Counted from the first letter of the stretch, positions 1 through 6,188 are shown. The stretch: 6,354 nt of DNA from Burkholderiaceae bacterium (GCA_021166835.1 JAJPEN010000080.1:1-6354); one strand, 5' to 3'. Numbers and translations: made by a program. Notes: generated from the letters alone by a model not told the origin.

Positions 1-1225
1 AGCGCGCCAGCGCCAGCGTGCAGTTCGTTCCGCCGAAGCCGAAGCTGTTCGACAGGATCGTTTCGTGACGCACGCCGTCGATGCGCTCGCGTGCGATCGG
101 CACGCCTTCGGCGCCCGGGTCGAGCGTCTCGATGTTGATGCTCGGCGCGACGAAATCGTTCTGCAGCATCAGCAGGCTGTAGATCGTCTCCTGCACGCCG
201 GTGGCGCCGAGCGAATGGCCGGTCATCGACTTGGTGGACGAGATCCGCGGCAGCGGCTCGCGGCGCTCGGCGAACACGGCGCGGATCGCGTCCAGCTCGG
301 TGATGTCGCCCACCGGCGTGCTGGTGCCGTGCGTGTTGATGTAGCTCACCGGCGTCTTCACCGTGGCGAGCGCCTGCCGCATGCAGCGCACCGCGCCTTC
401 GCCGCTGGGGGCGACCATGTCGTGGCCGTCGGAGGTCGCGCCGTAGCCGACGATCTCGCCGTAGATCTTCGCGCCGCGCGCTTTCGCGTGGCCGAGTTCC
501 TCGAGCACGACGACGCCGCCGCCGCCGGCAATGACGAAGCCGTCGCGGTTCGCGTCGTACGGGCGCGAGGCCTGCTGCGGGCGGTCGTTGTACTTCGAGG
601 ACATCGCGCCCATCGCGTCGAAGAGCACCGACAGCGTCCAGTCGAGTTCTTCGGCGCCGCCGGCGAACATCAGGTCCTGCTTGCCCCACTGGATCAGCTC
701 GGCGGCGTTGCCGATGCAGTGCGCCGAGGTGGAGCAGGCCGACGAGATCGTGTAGTTCACGCCGTGGATGCGGAAGTTCGTCGCCGCGGTGGCCGAGGTG
801 GTCGACGACATGCAGCGCGGCACCATGTACGGGCCGACGCGCTTGGGGCCGCGTTCCTTGCACAGGGCCGCCGCTTCGACCTGGTTGCGCGTGGACGGAC
901 CACCCGAGCCGACGATGATGCCCGTGCGCTCGTTCGAGACTTCGTCGGGAGCCAGGCCCGCGTCGGCGATCGCCTGCTGCATCGACAGGTGCAGGTAGGC
1001 GGCGCCGTCGCCCATGAAGCGGCGCAGCTTGCGGTCGATGGCCGCGTCGAGATCGACTTCGGGCTTGCCGGCGACCTGGCTGCGAAAGCCCAGCTCCGCG
1101 TATTCGGGGACGAAGGAGATGCCCGAGCGGCCCGCGCGCAGCGACGCGAGCACCTGTTCGATGCTCGTGCCGATGCACGAGACGATGCCCATTCCGGTGA
1201 TGACGACGCGACGCAGGGCGTTCAT
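1..1225 (-). CDS. fabB: 3-oxoacyl-ACP synthase I (beta-ketoacyl-ACP synthase), 3' end cut by the window
   Basis: FabB is a cytoplasmic condensing enzyme. It adds malonyl-ACP to a growing acyl-ACP and elongates the cis-3-decenoyl-ACP made by FabA, which keeps the double bond. Seen here: 408 codons are readable from ATG at 1225, beginning [16 protein letters not shown]. The thiolase-fold catalytic triad is complete: Cys164 in SSACSTSAH, His299 in [11 protein letters not shown] and His337 in [12 protein letters not shown], with the conserved Lys332. The C-terminal [10 protein letters not shown] motif lies close to the window edge. Compared with E. coli FabB (406 aa, from memory) there is a three-residue insertion between the two catalytic histidines, so only a few codons should be missing. 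The ATG overlaps the fabA stop as ATGA, which suggests translational coupling, and no strong Shine-Dalgarno is seen before it. FabF is the main alternative, but the directly coupled fabA argues for FabB. Confidence 0.95.
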   Translation of the reverse strand, partial: MNALRRVVITGMGIVSCIGTSIEQVLASLRAGRSGISFVPEYAELGFRSQVAGKPEVDLDAAIDRKLRRFMGDGAAYLHLSMQQAIADAGLAPDEVSNERTGIIVGSGGPSTRNQVEAAALCKERGPKRVGPYMVPRCMSSTTSATAATNFRIHGVNYTISSACSTSAHCIGNAAELIQWGKQDLMFAGGAEELDWTLSVLFDAMGAMSSKYNDRPQQASRPYDANRDGFVIAGGGGVVVLEELGHAKARGAKIYGEIVGYGATSDGHDMVAPSGEGAVRCMRQALATVKTPVSYINTHGTSTPVGDITELDAIRAVFAERREPLPRISSTKSMTGHSLGATGVQETIYSLLMLQNDFVAPSINIETLDPGAEGVPIARERIDGVRHETILSNSFGFGGTNCTLALAR

Positions 1226-1776
1226 GCGCGGATCGAGTTGGGGTTTTCGAACAGGCCCACCTGCAGATCGCTGGCCTGGTAGATGCGCTCGCCGTCGGCG
1301 CGTACCTCGCCGTCGGCCACGCCGAGCACCAGGCGCCGGTTGATCACGCGCTTGATGTCGATGCGGTAATCGACGCGCCTGGTCTCGGGCAGGATCTGTC
1401 CGGTGAACTTCAGCTGCGCCAGGCCGAGCGCGCGGCCCGAACCCGGCGCGCCGGTCCAGCCGAGAAAGAAGCCGAGCATCTGCCACAGCGAGTCGAGCCC
1501 CAGGCAGCCGGGCATGACCGGGTCGCTCTCGAAGTGGCAGGCGAAGAACCAGAGGTCGGGGCGGATGTCGAACTCGGCCGTCAGGAAGCCCTTGTCGAAG
1601 GCGCCGCCGGTGGAGGAGATCTCGGTGATGCGGTCGAACATCAGCATCGGCGGCAGCGGCAGGCGGGCATTGCCCGGGCCGAACAGCCGCCCGTGTCCGC
1701 ATTCGATCAGCTCTTCGTAGGCGTAGCTCGACTTCGGGGTGAAGCGCATCGGGTCGAGGGCCAGCGGGGAATTCAT
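1222..1776 (-). CDS. fabA: 3-hydroxydecanoyl-ACP dehydratase/isomerase
   Basis: FabA dehydrates 3-hydroxydecanoyl-ACP to trans-2-decenoyl-ACP and isomerises it to the cis-3 form, the branch point of anaerobic unsaturated fatty acid synthesis. It acts in the cytoplasm as a hot-dog-fold dimer. The active-site stretch [20 protein letters not shown] contains the catalytic His (residue 81 from this start) and, 14 residues later, the catalytic Asp95, the spacing known in FabA. Other family signatures are [33 protein letters not shown] and [15 protein letters not shown]. FabZ is shorter and lacks this pattern. The start is uncertain. ATG 1776 gives 184 aa; ATG 1749 ([14 protein letters not shown]) gives 175 aa and aligns better with the E. 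coli N-terminus (172 aa, from memory); GTG 1809 is unlikely. None has a clear Shine-Dalgarno. The stop overlaps the fabB start by four bases, so the two are co-transcribed. Confidence 0.95.
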   Translation of the reverse strand: MNSPLALDPMRFTPKSSYAYEELIECGHGRLFGPGNARLPLPPMLMFDRITEISSTGGAFDKGFLTAEFDIRPDLWFFACHFESDPVMPGCLGLDSLWQMLGFFLGWTGAPGSGRALGLAQLKFTGQILPETRRVDYRIDIKRVINRRLVLGVADGEVRADGERIYQASDLQVGLFENPNSIRA

Positions 1777-1788
1777 TCGGTGCGTAGC
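1777..1788 (-). other. fabA start region without Shine-Dalgarno
   Basis: Upstream of the fabA ATG at 1776 the minus strand reads TCCGCTACGCACCGA, with no GA-rich ribosome-binding sequence. A pyrimidine tract (CCTCCTCTTTTCC, 1801-1789) sits just beyond it and resembles an anti-Shine-Dalgarno sequence. The alternative start at 1749 also lacks an AGGAG-like box. Start choice therefore rests on codon type and alignment only. Confidence 0.4.
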
Positions 1789-1819
1789 GGAAAAGAGGAG
1801 GGGCGCCACGGCGGGCGCG

Positions 1820-1839
1820 CGTATCGGCGCAATGATACG
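1820..1839 (-). promoter_or_regulatory. candidate fabAB operator: inverted repeat over a possible -10 box
   Basis: A perfect inverted repeat, CGTATC, 8-base spacer, GATACG, lies 44 bases upstream of the fabA ATG at 1776. On the minus strand its left arm runs into TATCAT (1837-1832), a 4/6 match to the sigma-70 -10 consensus. The best -35 I can place is TCGAGC (1859-1854), 16 bases upstream and weak. fabA/fabB promoters in other bacteria are controlled by regulators binding short palindromes (FabR, DesT and FadR are known cases). The sequence here is not obviously one of those sites, so the regulator is unknown. Confidence 0.35.
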
Positions 1840-1848
1840 GAAATTCGC

Positions 1849-1870
1849 CAGCGGCTCGATGAGCCGTCTG
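1849..1870 (-). terminator. possible asmA terminator or fabA leader hairpin
   Basis: The minus strand can form CAG[A]CGGCTC-ATC-GAGCCGCTG: nine base pairs with one bulged A and a three-base loop, beginning 39 bases after the asmA stop. It is followed by GCGAATTTCC and not by a real U tract, so it would be a weak intrinsic terminator at best. It also overlaps the place where a -35 box for fabA would fall, so it could instead act in regulation. Confidence 0.35.
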
Positions 1871-1886
1871 CTGCCCCAGCGGCTGC

Positions 1887-1919
1887 TCAGCGACCGTTCA
1901 GCGACCGTTCAGCGACCGA
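1887..1919 (-). repeat. 11-bp triplication across the asmA stop codon
   Basis: Three head-to-tail copies of (T/A)CGGTCGCTGA occupy 1919-1909, 1908-1898 and 1897-1887 on the minus strand, differing only in the first base of the first copy. The first copy encodes the last residues of AsmA and its TGA stop. The other two lie just after it. Because the unit is 11 bases, the three TGA triplets fall in three different reading frames. Confidence 0.9.
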
Positions 1920-4062
1920 TGAGACCGCGCAGCAGGTCGCGCGGGTTCGGCTTCGTCGATTGGCCGGGCTTGCCGCCGTCGCGCGCGGCGTCCTTGCCGA
2001 GCAGGCGCTCCTCCAGCTGCTTCGTGACTTCCTTCTTCAGGGCATCGCGGGCGAGGTCCTCGACCTCGACGCGGTACGACAGCGATGCCATCGGGCCGGA
2101 CACGCGAACGGGGATCGTGAGGCCGCGCAACGCCGAGCGAGCCGCGCCGCCCTGTCCGGCCAACGTGCCGACCAGCGACACCTTCAGCAGGTAGTCGATC
2201 GTCTGGTCGGGGATGTCGAGGCTGCCGTTGCCGCCGACGCGCAGCAACGGCGAGCGCAGGTCGAGGTCGTCGTTGTGCGCCACTCCGTCGCGGATCGCGA
2301 AACTCGCGTCGAGCGACGAGAAGGCGGTCTTCTCGCCGCCGCCCGCGCGGCTCTCGAGCGCCTTGCCTGCGCTGCCGCCGCGCACCGCGGCGATCGTGCT
2401 TTCGACCTTCTGCAGCACCTTGCTCAGGTCGATGCCGAGGATCGCTCCGTCGCGCAGCGCGATGCGCGCGTTGCCCGCGAGGGAGCGCTCGAGCGCCGGC
2501 ACGGTCTTGCCCGTGCCGGTGACGTCGATCGAGACGCTGCCGCTGCCGTCGAGGATCTCGCGCTGCGTGAACTCGCGCAGCGCGCGGCCGACGTCGATGC
2601 CGTTCATCTGCATCTTCAGCGCGGTACGCCCGCTGGTGGCAAGCGACGCGTTGCCGGCGAGCGTTCCGCCGTACAGCGCCGCGACCAGGCGCGTGACCTC
2701 GATCCGGCCGTTGCCGGAGCGCAGCGTCGTCGCGAGATCGCGCAACTCCACACCCGCGGCGCGCAGCGTGCCGATGCGCAGCGAGCCGGTCGTGTCGACG
2801 TCGGCGATCGGCGGAACGGGGATCGGCGCGCCGGTTGCCGCGGCAGGCTTCGGCGCTGCGCCGGCGGGGGCGGCCGGGGCGGAGCCGTTCCCCTTCTTCG
2901 CCTGCGCCGGCGCCGCTGCGCCGCGCAGGCGATCGACGTCGAGCCGGTCGGCCTGCACGTCGAACTGCAGCGACAGCGGCGAGAGGCTGGGCGCGGTCAG
3001 GCGCGCCTGCATCGGCGAGTCTTCGATGCGGCCCTGCAGGTTCAGCGATGCGGTCTTGCGCTGCCGGTCGATCGTGCCGTCGCCGCCGATCGATGCCTTC
3101 ACGCCGTCGGCGGGAAGCGAGCCGCCCGAGGCGGTGAGGTTGGCGCGGATGTCGCGCAGCGCGATCGGCTGGTTGGCGGGGGCCGATACCTGCGTCGACA
3201 GCGACGCGTCGAGCTTCGTAGCGTTGCGCTGCATCTGCAGCTGCAGCGCGATCGGCTTGCCTTCGACCGATCCGCCGGCGATGGTCAGCGCGGGCGCCTC
3301 GAGGTGCGCGGTGATGCCGTCCTCGGTGGTCGCGTCGAGCTTCGCGTCGGACAGCGTGATGTGCCCGGTGGCGAAATCGGCGCGGTAGCCGCTCGCCGCA
3401 TTGAGCTGCGCGTCGATCCCGGCCTTCTTTCCGGTGAGGCGGCCACTCGCCTGGAGCTTGCCCGGTTCGCCGCTGCCGATGCGGTCGGCCGTGAGGTCGA
3501 GCTTCTGCAGCTTCCATTCGTCGCCGCTGCCCTCGTCTTGCCAGACGAGCGCGGCGTCGTGCAGCGAAATCTCGGCCACGGTGACCGTGGTCGCAGAGGC
3601 GGACGCGGCATCGGCGGGCGAGGGCGCGGCGCCCGGCTGCGCGCCGGCCTGCGGCTGCTGCGACTTCAGGCGCGCGAGCAGGTCGTCGAAGTTCGTGCTG
3701 CCGTCCTTGTGCCGCACGGCGTCGATATGCAGCGCGTCGAGCGCGACGCGCTTCACCTGCACCTCGCGAGACAGCAGCGGCCACAGCGCCACGCCGATCT
3801 TCGCCGAGTCGATGCTGGCGAAGCGGCCTTCGCCTTTCGGGCCCGAAAGCGTGGCCCTGCCCATCGACAGGGCGATGTCGGGCAGGATCGACAGCGACAG
3901 CTCGCCTTCGATGTCGAGCCTGCGCCCGGTGTACTGCTCGACGAGCGAGACGATCGTCGGCTTGTAGCGGTTCGCGTCGAAAGTCGCGACGAAGACGACG
4001 AGCGCGAGCGCGACGAGCGCGACCACGACGGCCAGTCCGATCCATACTGTGCGCAGGCGCAT
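1909..4062 (-). CDS. asmA: AsmA family protein
   Basis: A 717-aa member of the AsmA family: inner-membrane-anchored proteins with a large periplasmic beta-rich part, linked to outer-membrane assembly and, for relatives such as TamB and YhdP, phospholipid movement between membranes. Seen here: a short basic N-terminus (MRLR), one membrane segment at about residues 6-26, then the typical FDANRYKPTIVSLVEQYTGR and the LSILPDIALSMG region. A Pro/Ala-rich linker (382-418) separates the halves. The C-terminal AsmA core includes YGGTLAGNASL (464-474), FTQREILDGSGSVSIDVTG (498-516), and DLDLRSPLLRVGGNGSLDIP followed by QTIDYLLKVSLVGTL near 600-634. The end is a charged tail (666-717). The ATG at 4062 was chosen over an upstream start at 4134 because GGAAGA (4077-4072) sits nine bases before it and the membrane segment follows directly. 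It is longer than E. coli AsmA (617 aa, from memory), partly through the linker. Confidence 0.9.
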   Translation of the reverse strand: MRLRTVWIGLAVVVALVALALVVFVATFDANRYKPTIVSLVEQYTGRRLDIEGELSLSILPDIALSMGRATLSGPKGEGRFASIDSAKIGVALWPLLSREVQVKRVALDALHIDAVRHKDGSTNFDDLLARLKSQQPQAGAQPGAAPSPADAASASATTVTVAEISLHDAALVWQDEGSGDEWKLQKLDLTADRIGSGEPGKLQASGRLTGKKAGIDAQLNAASGYRADFATGHITLSDAKLDATTEDGITAHLEAPALTIAGGSVEGKPIALQLQMQRNATKLDASLSTQVSAPANQPIALRDIRANLTASGGSLPADGVKASIGGDGTIDRQRKTASLNLQGRIEDSPMQARLTAPSLSPLSLQFDVQADRLDVDRLRGAAAPAQAKKGNGSAPAAPAGAAPKPAAATGAPIPVPPIADVDTTGSLRIGTLRAAGVELRDLATTLRSGNGRIEVTRLVAALYGGTLAGNASLATSGRTALKMQMNGIDVGRALREFTQREILDGSGSVSIDVTGTGKTVPALERSLAGNARIALRDGAILGIDLSKVLQKVESTIAAVRGGSAGKALESRAGGGEKTAFSSLDASFAIRDGVAHNDDLDLRSPLLRVGGNGSLDIPDQTIDYLLKVSLVGTLAGQGGAARSALRGLTIPVRVSGPMASLSYRVEVEDLARDALKKEVTKQLEERLLGKDAARDGGKPGQSTKPNPRDLLRGLIGR

Positions 4063-4071
4063 GGCGATTGT

Positions 4072-4077
4072 TCTTCC
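4072..4077 (-). promoter_or_regulatory. ribosome binding site of asmA
   Basis: GGAAGA on the minus strand, nine bases before the ATG at 4062. It decides the asmA start in favour of 4062 over the in-frame upstream start at 4134. Confidence 0.6.
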
Positions 4078-4089
4078 GCCGATTCCCCT

Positions 4090-4106
4090 CGAACGCCGCA
4101 CGTTCG
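4090..4106 (-). promoter_or_regulatory. inverted repeat in the asmA leader
   Basis: A perfect 6+6 inverted repeat, CGAACG, 5-base spacer, CGTTCG, lies 28 bases upstream of the asmA ATG and downstream of the candidate promoter. It could be a leader hairpin or an operator. In DNA of this composition a single 6-bp match is not strong evidence. Confidence 0.25.
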
Positions 4107-4121
4107 GCGCGGCCCGGGACG

Positions 4122-4151
4122 ATGCTAAGGGCAAAATCGCGCGAGGGTCAG
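4122..4151 (-). promoter_or_regulatory. weak candidate asmA promoter
   Basis: On the minus strand CTGACC (4151-4146) and TAGCAT (4127-4122) are separated by 18 bases, each matching four of six positions of the sigma-70 boxes. This would give an untranslated leader of about 50 bases before asmA. No better pair was found by eye in the divergent region. Confidence 0.25.
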
Positions 4152-4199
4152 CGCGCCGGGCACGGCATCGCGGAATCGGCCCTGCATCCTTCGCCTTAC

Positions 4200-4223
4200 A
4201 TCCTGTTACGCCTTTTGCAGGAT
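4200..4223 (+). promoter_or_regulatory. inverted repeat upstream of the glycine-zipper gene
   Basis: ATCCTG (4200-4205) and CAGGAT (4218-4223) form a perfect 6+6 inverted repeat with a 12-base spacer, about 84 bases before the start at 4307. The stretch around it is the least GC-rich part of the 244-base divergent region, where a promoter would be expected, but I cannot place convincing -35/-10 boxes. The rest of 4063-4306 holds no gene that I can support. Confidence 0.25.
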
Positions 4224-4295
4224 CGGGGCTGGCGGCAGTGCTGCGGCCGGCTTACGCTCTGCTCGACGGTCGGGCAAGTGCGCCGGACGCGAAAC

Positions 4296-4301
4296 AAGGA
4301 G
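4296..4301 (+). promoter_or_regulatory. ribosome binding site of the glycine-zipper gene
   Basis: AAGGAG, a strong Shine-Dalgarno match, five bases before the ATG at 4307. It fixes this start over the longer in-frame extension that would reach back to 4049. Confidence 0.8.
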
Positions 4302-4306
4302 TCGAC

Positions 4307-4852
4307 ATGAACGAGACGCGGGACACGAGGACGACATCACGAGTGTCGCCGAAGGTCGTGCGGTGGATGGCGGTTTCCGCGCTGGTCGTTTCGGCGGCGG
4401 CGCTCGCGCCGCGCGCGCACGCTTCGGAATCGGTGTTCGGCGCGATCGTCGGCGGCGGCGCGGGCGCGGTGATCGGCCAATCGATCGGCGGGCGCGACGG
4501 CGCGGTGATCGGAGGCGCGATCGGCGCGGCGGCCGGCGCCGCGGCAGCGCAGAACGCGCGCCACGGCCACGGCTATGGCTACGGTACTTCGGTCGGCGTC
4601 GGCGTGGTCGGCTATCCGCCGCCGGTCTACGCGCCCGCGCCGCCGGTGTATTACGCGCCGCCGCCGCCGGTCTACTATGCGCCGCCCCCGGTCGTGTACG
4701 CGCCTCCGGCGGTCGTCTATCGTGCGCCCAGGGTCGTTTACCAGACGCCGCCGCGCGTGCTGTATCGTCCGGCGTATGGGTGGTCGCACGGCGGATGGTC
4801 GCACGACGGCCACGGGTATCGCGGCGATCGCGGCCGCGGGCATCGCCACTGA
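4307..4852 (+). CDS. exported glycine-zipper protein with Pro/Tyr repeats
   Basis: A 181-aa protein of unknown function, probably periplasmic or attached to the envelope. A basic, hydrophobic N-terminus (VVRWMAVSALVVSAAALAP) ends in RAHA-SES, a good signal peptidase I site after Ala39; there is no lipobox Cys. Residues 43-81 form a glycine zipper (VFGAIVGGGAGAVIGQSIGG, then DGAVIGGAIGAAAGAAAA), as in the broad glycine-zipper outer-membrane protein group. Residues 103-157 are Pro/Tyr repeats such as PPVYYAPPP and VVYAPP. The tail (158-181) is rich in His, Gly and Arg. Zipper segments of this kind usually insert in or associate with membranes, and the Pro/Tyr part is likely extended. It is divergent from asmA and lies 99 bases before the phosphodiesterase gene on the same strand. 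Reality of the gene is well supported by Shine-Dalgarno, signal peptide and architecture; its role is not known. Confidence 0.85.
   Translation: MNETRDTRTTSRVSPKVVRWMAVSALVVSAAALAPRAHASESVFGAIVGGGAGAVIGQSIGGRDGAVIGGAIGAAAGAAAAQNARHGHGYGYGTSVGVGVVGYPPPVYAPAPPVYYAPPPPVYYAPPPVVYAPPAVVYRAPRVVYQTPPRVLYRPAYGWSHGGWSHDGHGYRGDRGRGHRH
4616..4768 (+). repeat. degenerate tandem Pro/Tyr-coding repeats
   Basis: Within the glycine-zipper gene, about seven imperfect units of 6-9 codons encode PPVYAPAP, PPVYYAPPP (twice), VVYAPPA, VVYRAPR, VVYQTPPR and VLYRPAYG. The DNA units have drifted but keep a GCGCCGCCGGT-TAT/TAC core in the first copies. Units change gradually from Pro-rich to Arg-containing toward the C-terminus. 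Confidence 0.75.
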
Positions 4853-4858
4853 CCGGCT

Positions 4859-4870
4859 GACCGACCGACC
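4859..4870 (+). repeat. short GACC tandem repeat
   Basis: Three exact GACC units just after the stop of the glycine-zipper gene, with a fourth, interrupted copy at 4851-4854. They run into GC followed by five T residues (4873-4877). This is a simple sequence repeat with no evident function. Confidence 0.7.
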
Positions 4871-4878
4871 GCTTTTTC

Positions 4879-4911
4879 GCGCTCCTTCGGGCGCAGTCGC
4901 CAAAGGAGCGC
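4879..4911 (+). terminator. strong intergenic hairpin, possible terminator or mRNA-end structure
   Basis: GCGCTCCTT (4879-4887) pairs perfectly with AAGGAGCGC (4903-4911). Inside, GGCG (4890-4893) pairs with CGCC (4898-4901) around a CAGT loop, giving 13 base pairs in total. It lies 26 bases after the glycine-zipper stop and 40 bases before the phosphodiesterase start. No U tract follows it on the plus strand; the run of five T precedes the stem. It may therefore protect the upstream mRNA end or partly attenuate read-through and not be a standard intrinsic terminator. Confidence 0.5.
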
Positions 4912-4940
4912 TCGGAACCGTCGCGCCGCACGTCTGCAGC

Positions 4941-4945
4941 GGAGG
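4941..4945 (+). promoter_or_regulatory. ribosome binding site of the phosphodiesterase gene
   Basis: GGAGG six bases before the GTG at 4952. It supports a GTG start, which would otherwise be open to doubt. Confidence 0.8.
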
Positions 4946-4951
4946 TTCCGG

Positions 4952-6127
4952 GTGATCCCTTCCACGTTTCGCGGCCCTACCGATTTCGGGGCCGCTTCGA
5001 GCATCGTTTCGGCGGCCGCTTCGCTGGCGGCGCGCTTCGCCGCCGGCGGCGCGGTTCCCGCGCTGCGCGAGCCTGCTTTCGCCGAGGCCCTGCGCTCGAG
5101 TCGCAGCGCCGTTTTCGTGCTGATGGACGGTCTCGGCGAGAGCGCGCTCGAGGCGCACGCTCCGGATGGAGCGCTGAGACATTTCCGTTTCCGTTCGCTC
5201 CGCTCCGTGTTTCCGTCCAGCACGGCACCGGCGCTGTCCGCGCTGTCGGCGGCAGCGCCGCCCGCAGCGCACGGCAACCCCGGCTGGCTGATGTGGTCGG
5301 AGGCGGCCCAGGCGCTCATCCGCACGCTGCCGATGGATCTGCGGGCCGACCACGAGGCGAAGGTACTCGCCGTCGACACCTGGCACTGGTCGGCGTGGAC
5401 GACCCGCTGCCGCGTGCCAGCCTTCGCGCTGCTGCCGGCGCAGATCGCCGGCTCGGAGTTCTCCCGCCACACCTACGCCGGGTCGACGATCGTCGCGTAC
5501 CGCAGCCTGAACGAGGTCTGCGACCGGATCGACGAGGTGTTCGCCGGCGTCGGCGACGAGGCGTACATCTTCGTCTACCTGCCGCACTTCGACACGGTGA
5601 GTCACGAGGCGGGCTGCGCGAGCGAGAAGGCTCGCGCGGTGGTGCACCGGCTCGACGCGTGGTTCGCCCAGCTCGTCGAGCGCATGCGCGCGCGCGATGC
5701 GCTCGTGCTGGCCACCGCCGATCACGGGTTCGTCGACGTTGCCGACGAGGATCAGCTGCAGCTCGAGGATTTTCCGCGGATCGCCGAGTGCCTGGAGCGT
5801 CCGCTGACGGGCGAGCCGCGCGTGCCGTTTTGCACGGTGCGGGTCGATGCGCAGGAGCGTTTCGGCGAGACGGTGCGGTCGGCGCTGGGCGACGTTTTCG
5901 AGGTGCGTCGAGCGCAGGAGCTGATCGATGCGGGGTGGTTCGGCGAGGGGAATGCGCTCGCCGGGCGGCTGGGTACGCATGTGCTGGTGCCGCGGCGGTG
6001 CGTGACGCTGGTCGATACGCTCGAGGGCGAGAAGCCGATGCGGTTCATCGGGATGCATGGGGGGCCGAGCGAGGAGGAGATGCGGGTGCCGCTGCTGGCG
6101 GCGCGTCGCGGCGAGCCGTTGGGCTGA
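4952..6127 (+). CDS. alkaline phosphatase superfamily phosphodiesterase/nucleotide pyrophosphatase-like protein
   Basis: A 391-aa metal-dependent hydrolase resembling type I phosphodiesterase/nucleotide pyrophosphatases, which cleave phosphodiester or pyrophosphate bonds using two metal ions and a Thr or Ser nucleophile. Every expected site is visible: Asp59 in VFVLMDGLG; the nucleophile Thr91 in SVFPSSTAPAL; Asp214 and His218 in YLPHFDTVSHEAG; Asp257-His258 in LATADHGFVDV; and His369 in IGMHGGPSEEEMRVP. These would bind two zinc ions. No signal peptide or membrane segment is seen, so a cytoplasmic location is inferred; many characterised relatives are exported. The GTG start is fixed by the GGAGG box. 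The substrate cannot be told from the sequence: nucleotides, nucleotide sugars, phospholipid head groups or phosphonates are all handled by relatives. The 3' part (from about 5800) uses more G-ending codons than the 5' part. Confidence 0.85.
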   Translation: MIPSTFRGPTDFGAASSIVSAAASLAARFAAGGAVPALREPAFAEALRSSRSAVFVLMDGLGESALEAHAPDGALRHFRFRSLRSVFPSSTAPALSALSAAAPPAAHGNPGWLMWSEAAQALIRTLPMDLRADHEAKVLAVDTWHWSAWTTRCRVPAFALLPAQIAGSEFSRHTYAGSTIVAYRSLNEVCDRIDEVFAGVGDEAYIFVYLPHFDTVSHEAGCASEKARAVVHRLDAWFAQLVERMRARDALVLATADHGFVDVADEDQLQLEDFPRIAECLERPLTGEPRVPFCTVRVDAQERFGETVRSALGDVFEVRRAQELIDAGWFGEGNALAGRLGTHVLVPRRCVTLVDTLEGEKPMRFIGMHGGPSEEEMRVPLLAARRGEPLG

Positions 6128-6141
6128 GGGCGCGGGCCGCC

Positions 6142-6177
6142 GCCGGGCGAGCCCGGCCCCGGAGGGCGACGCCGGGG
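6142..6177 (+). terminator. two GC-rich hairpins right after the phosphodiesterase gene
   Basis: GCCGGG (6142-6147) pairs with CCCGGC (6152-6157) around a CGAG loop, starting 15 bases after the stop. CCCCGG (6157-6162) can pair with CCGGGG (6172-6177) around a nine-base loop; the two stems share one base. Neither is followed by a U tract. They may act as a terminator-like or mRNA-end structure. Confidence 0.35.
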
Positions 6178-6188
6178 GGCGAGCGGCC

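Noticed and set aside
65..1282. Plus-strand open frame of 405 codons opposite fabB
   Set aside because: The minus strand encodes FabB with its full catalytic triad here. The plus-strand product is His/Arg/Ala-rich with no family features.
1898..4045. Minus-strand open frame of 715 codons overlapping asmA in another frame
   Set aside because: It is an Arg/Ala-rich shadow of asmA in the same direction. The true frame has a membrane anchor, AsmA motifs and a Shine-Dalgarno.
1534..4128. Plus-strand open frame of 864 codons opposite fabA and asmA
   Set aside because: It runs antisense to asmA and part of fabA, both supported by family motifs. Its translation is Arg/Ala-rich low-complexity protein typical of GC-rich shadow frames, without recognisable motifs.
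4063..4306. Small protein or RNA gene between asmA and the zipper gene
   Set aside because: Short open frames here lack ribosome-binding sites and convincing composition. Only short inverted repeats and weak promoter-like boxes are visible.
4337..6058. Minus-strand open frame of 573 codons opposite the zipper and phosphodiesterase genes
   Set aside because: It crosses two supported plus-strand genes and the intergenic hairpin, and its product is Arg-rich low-complexity sequence.
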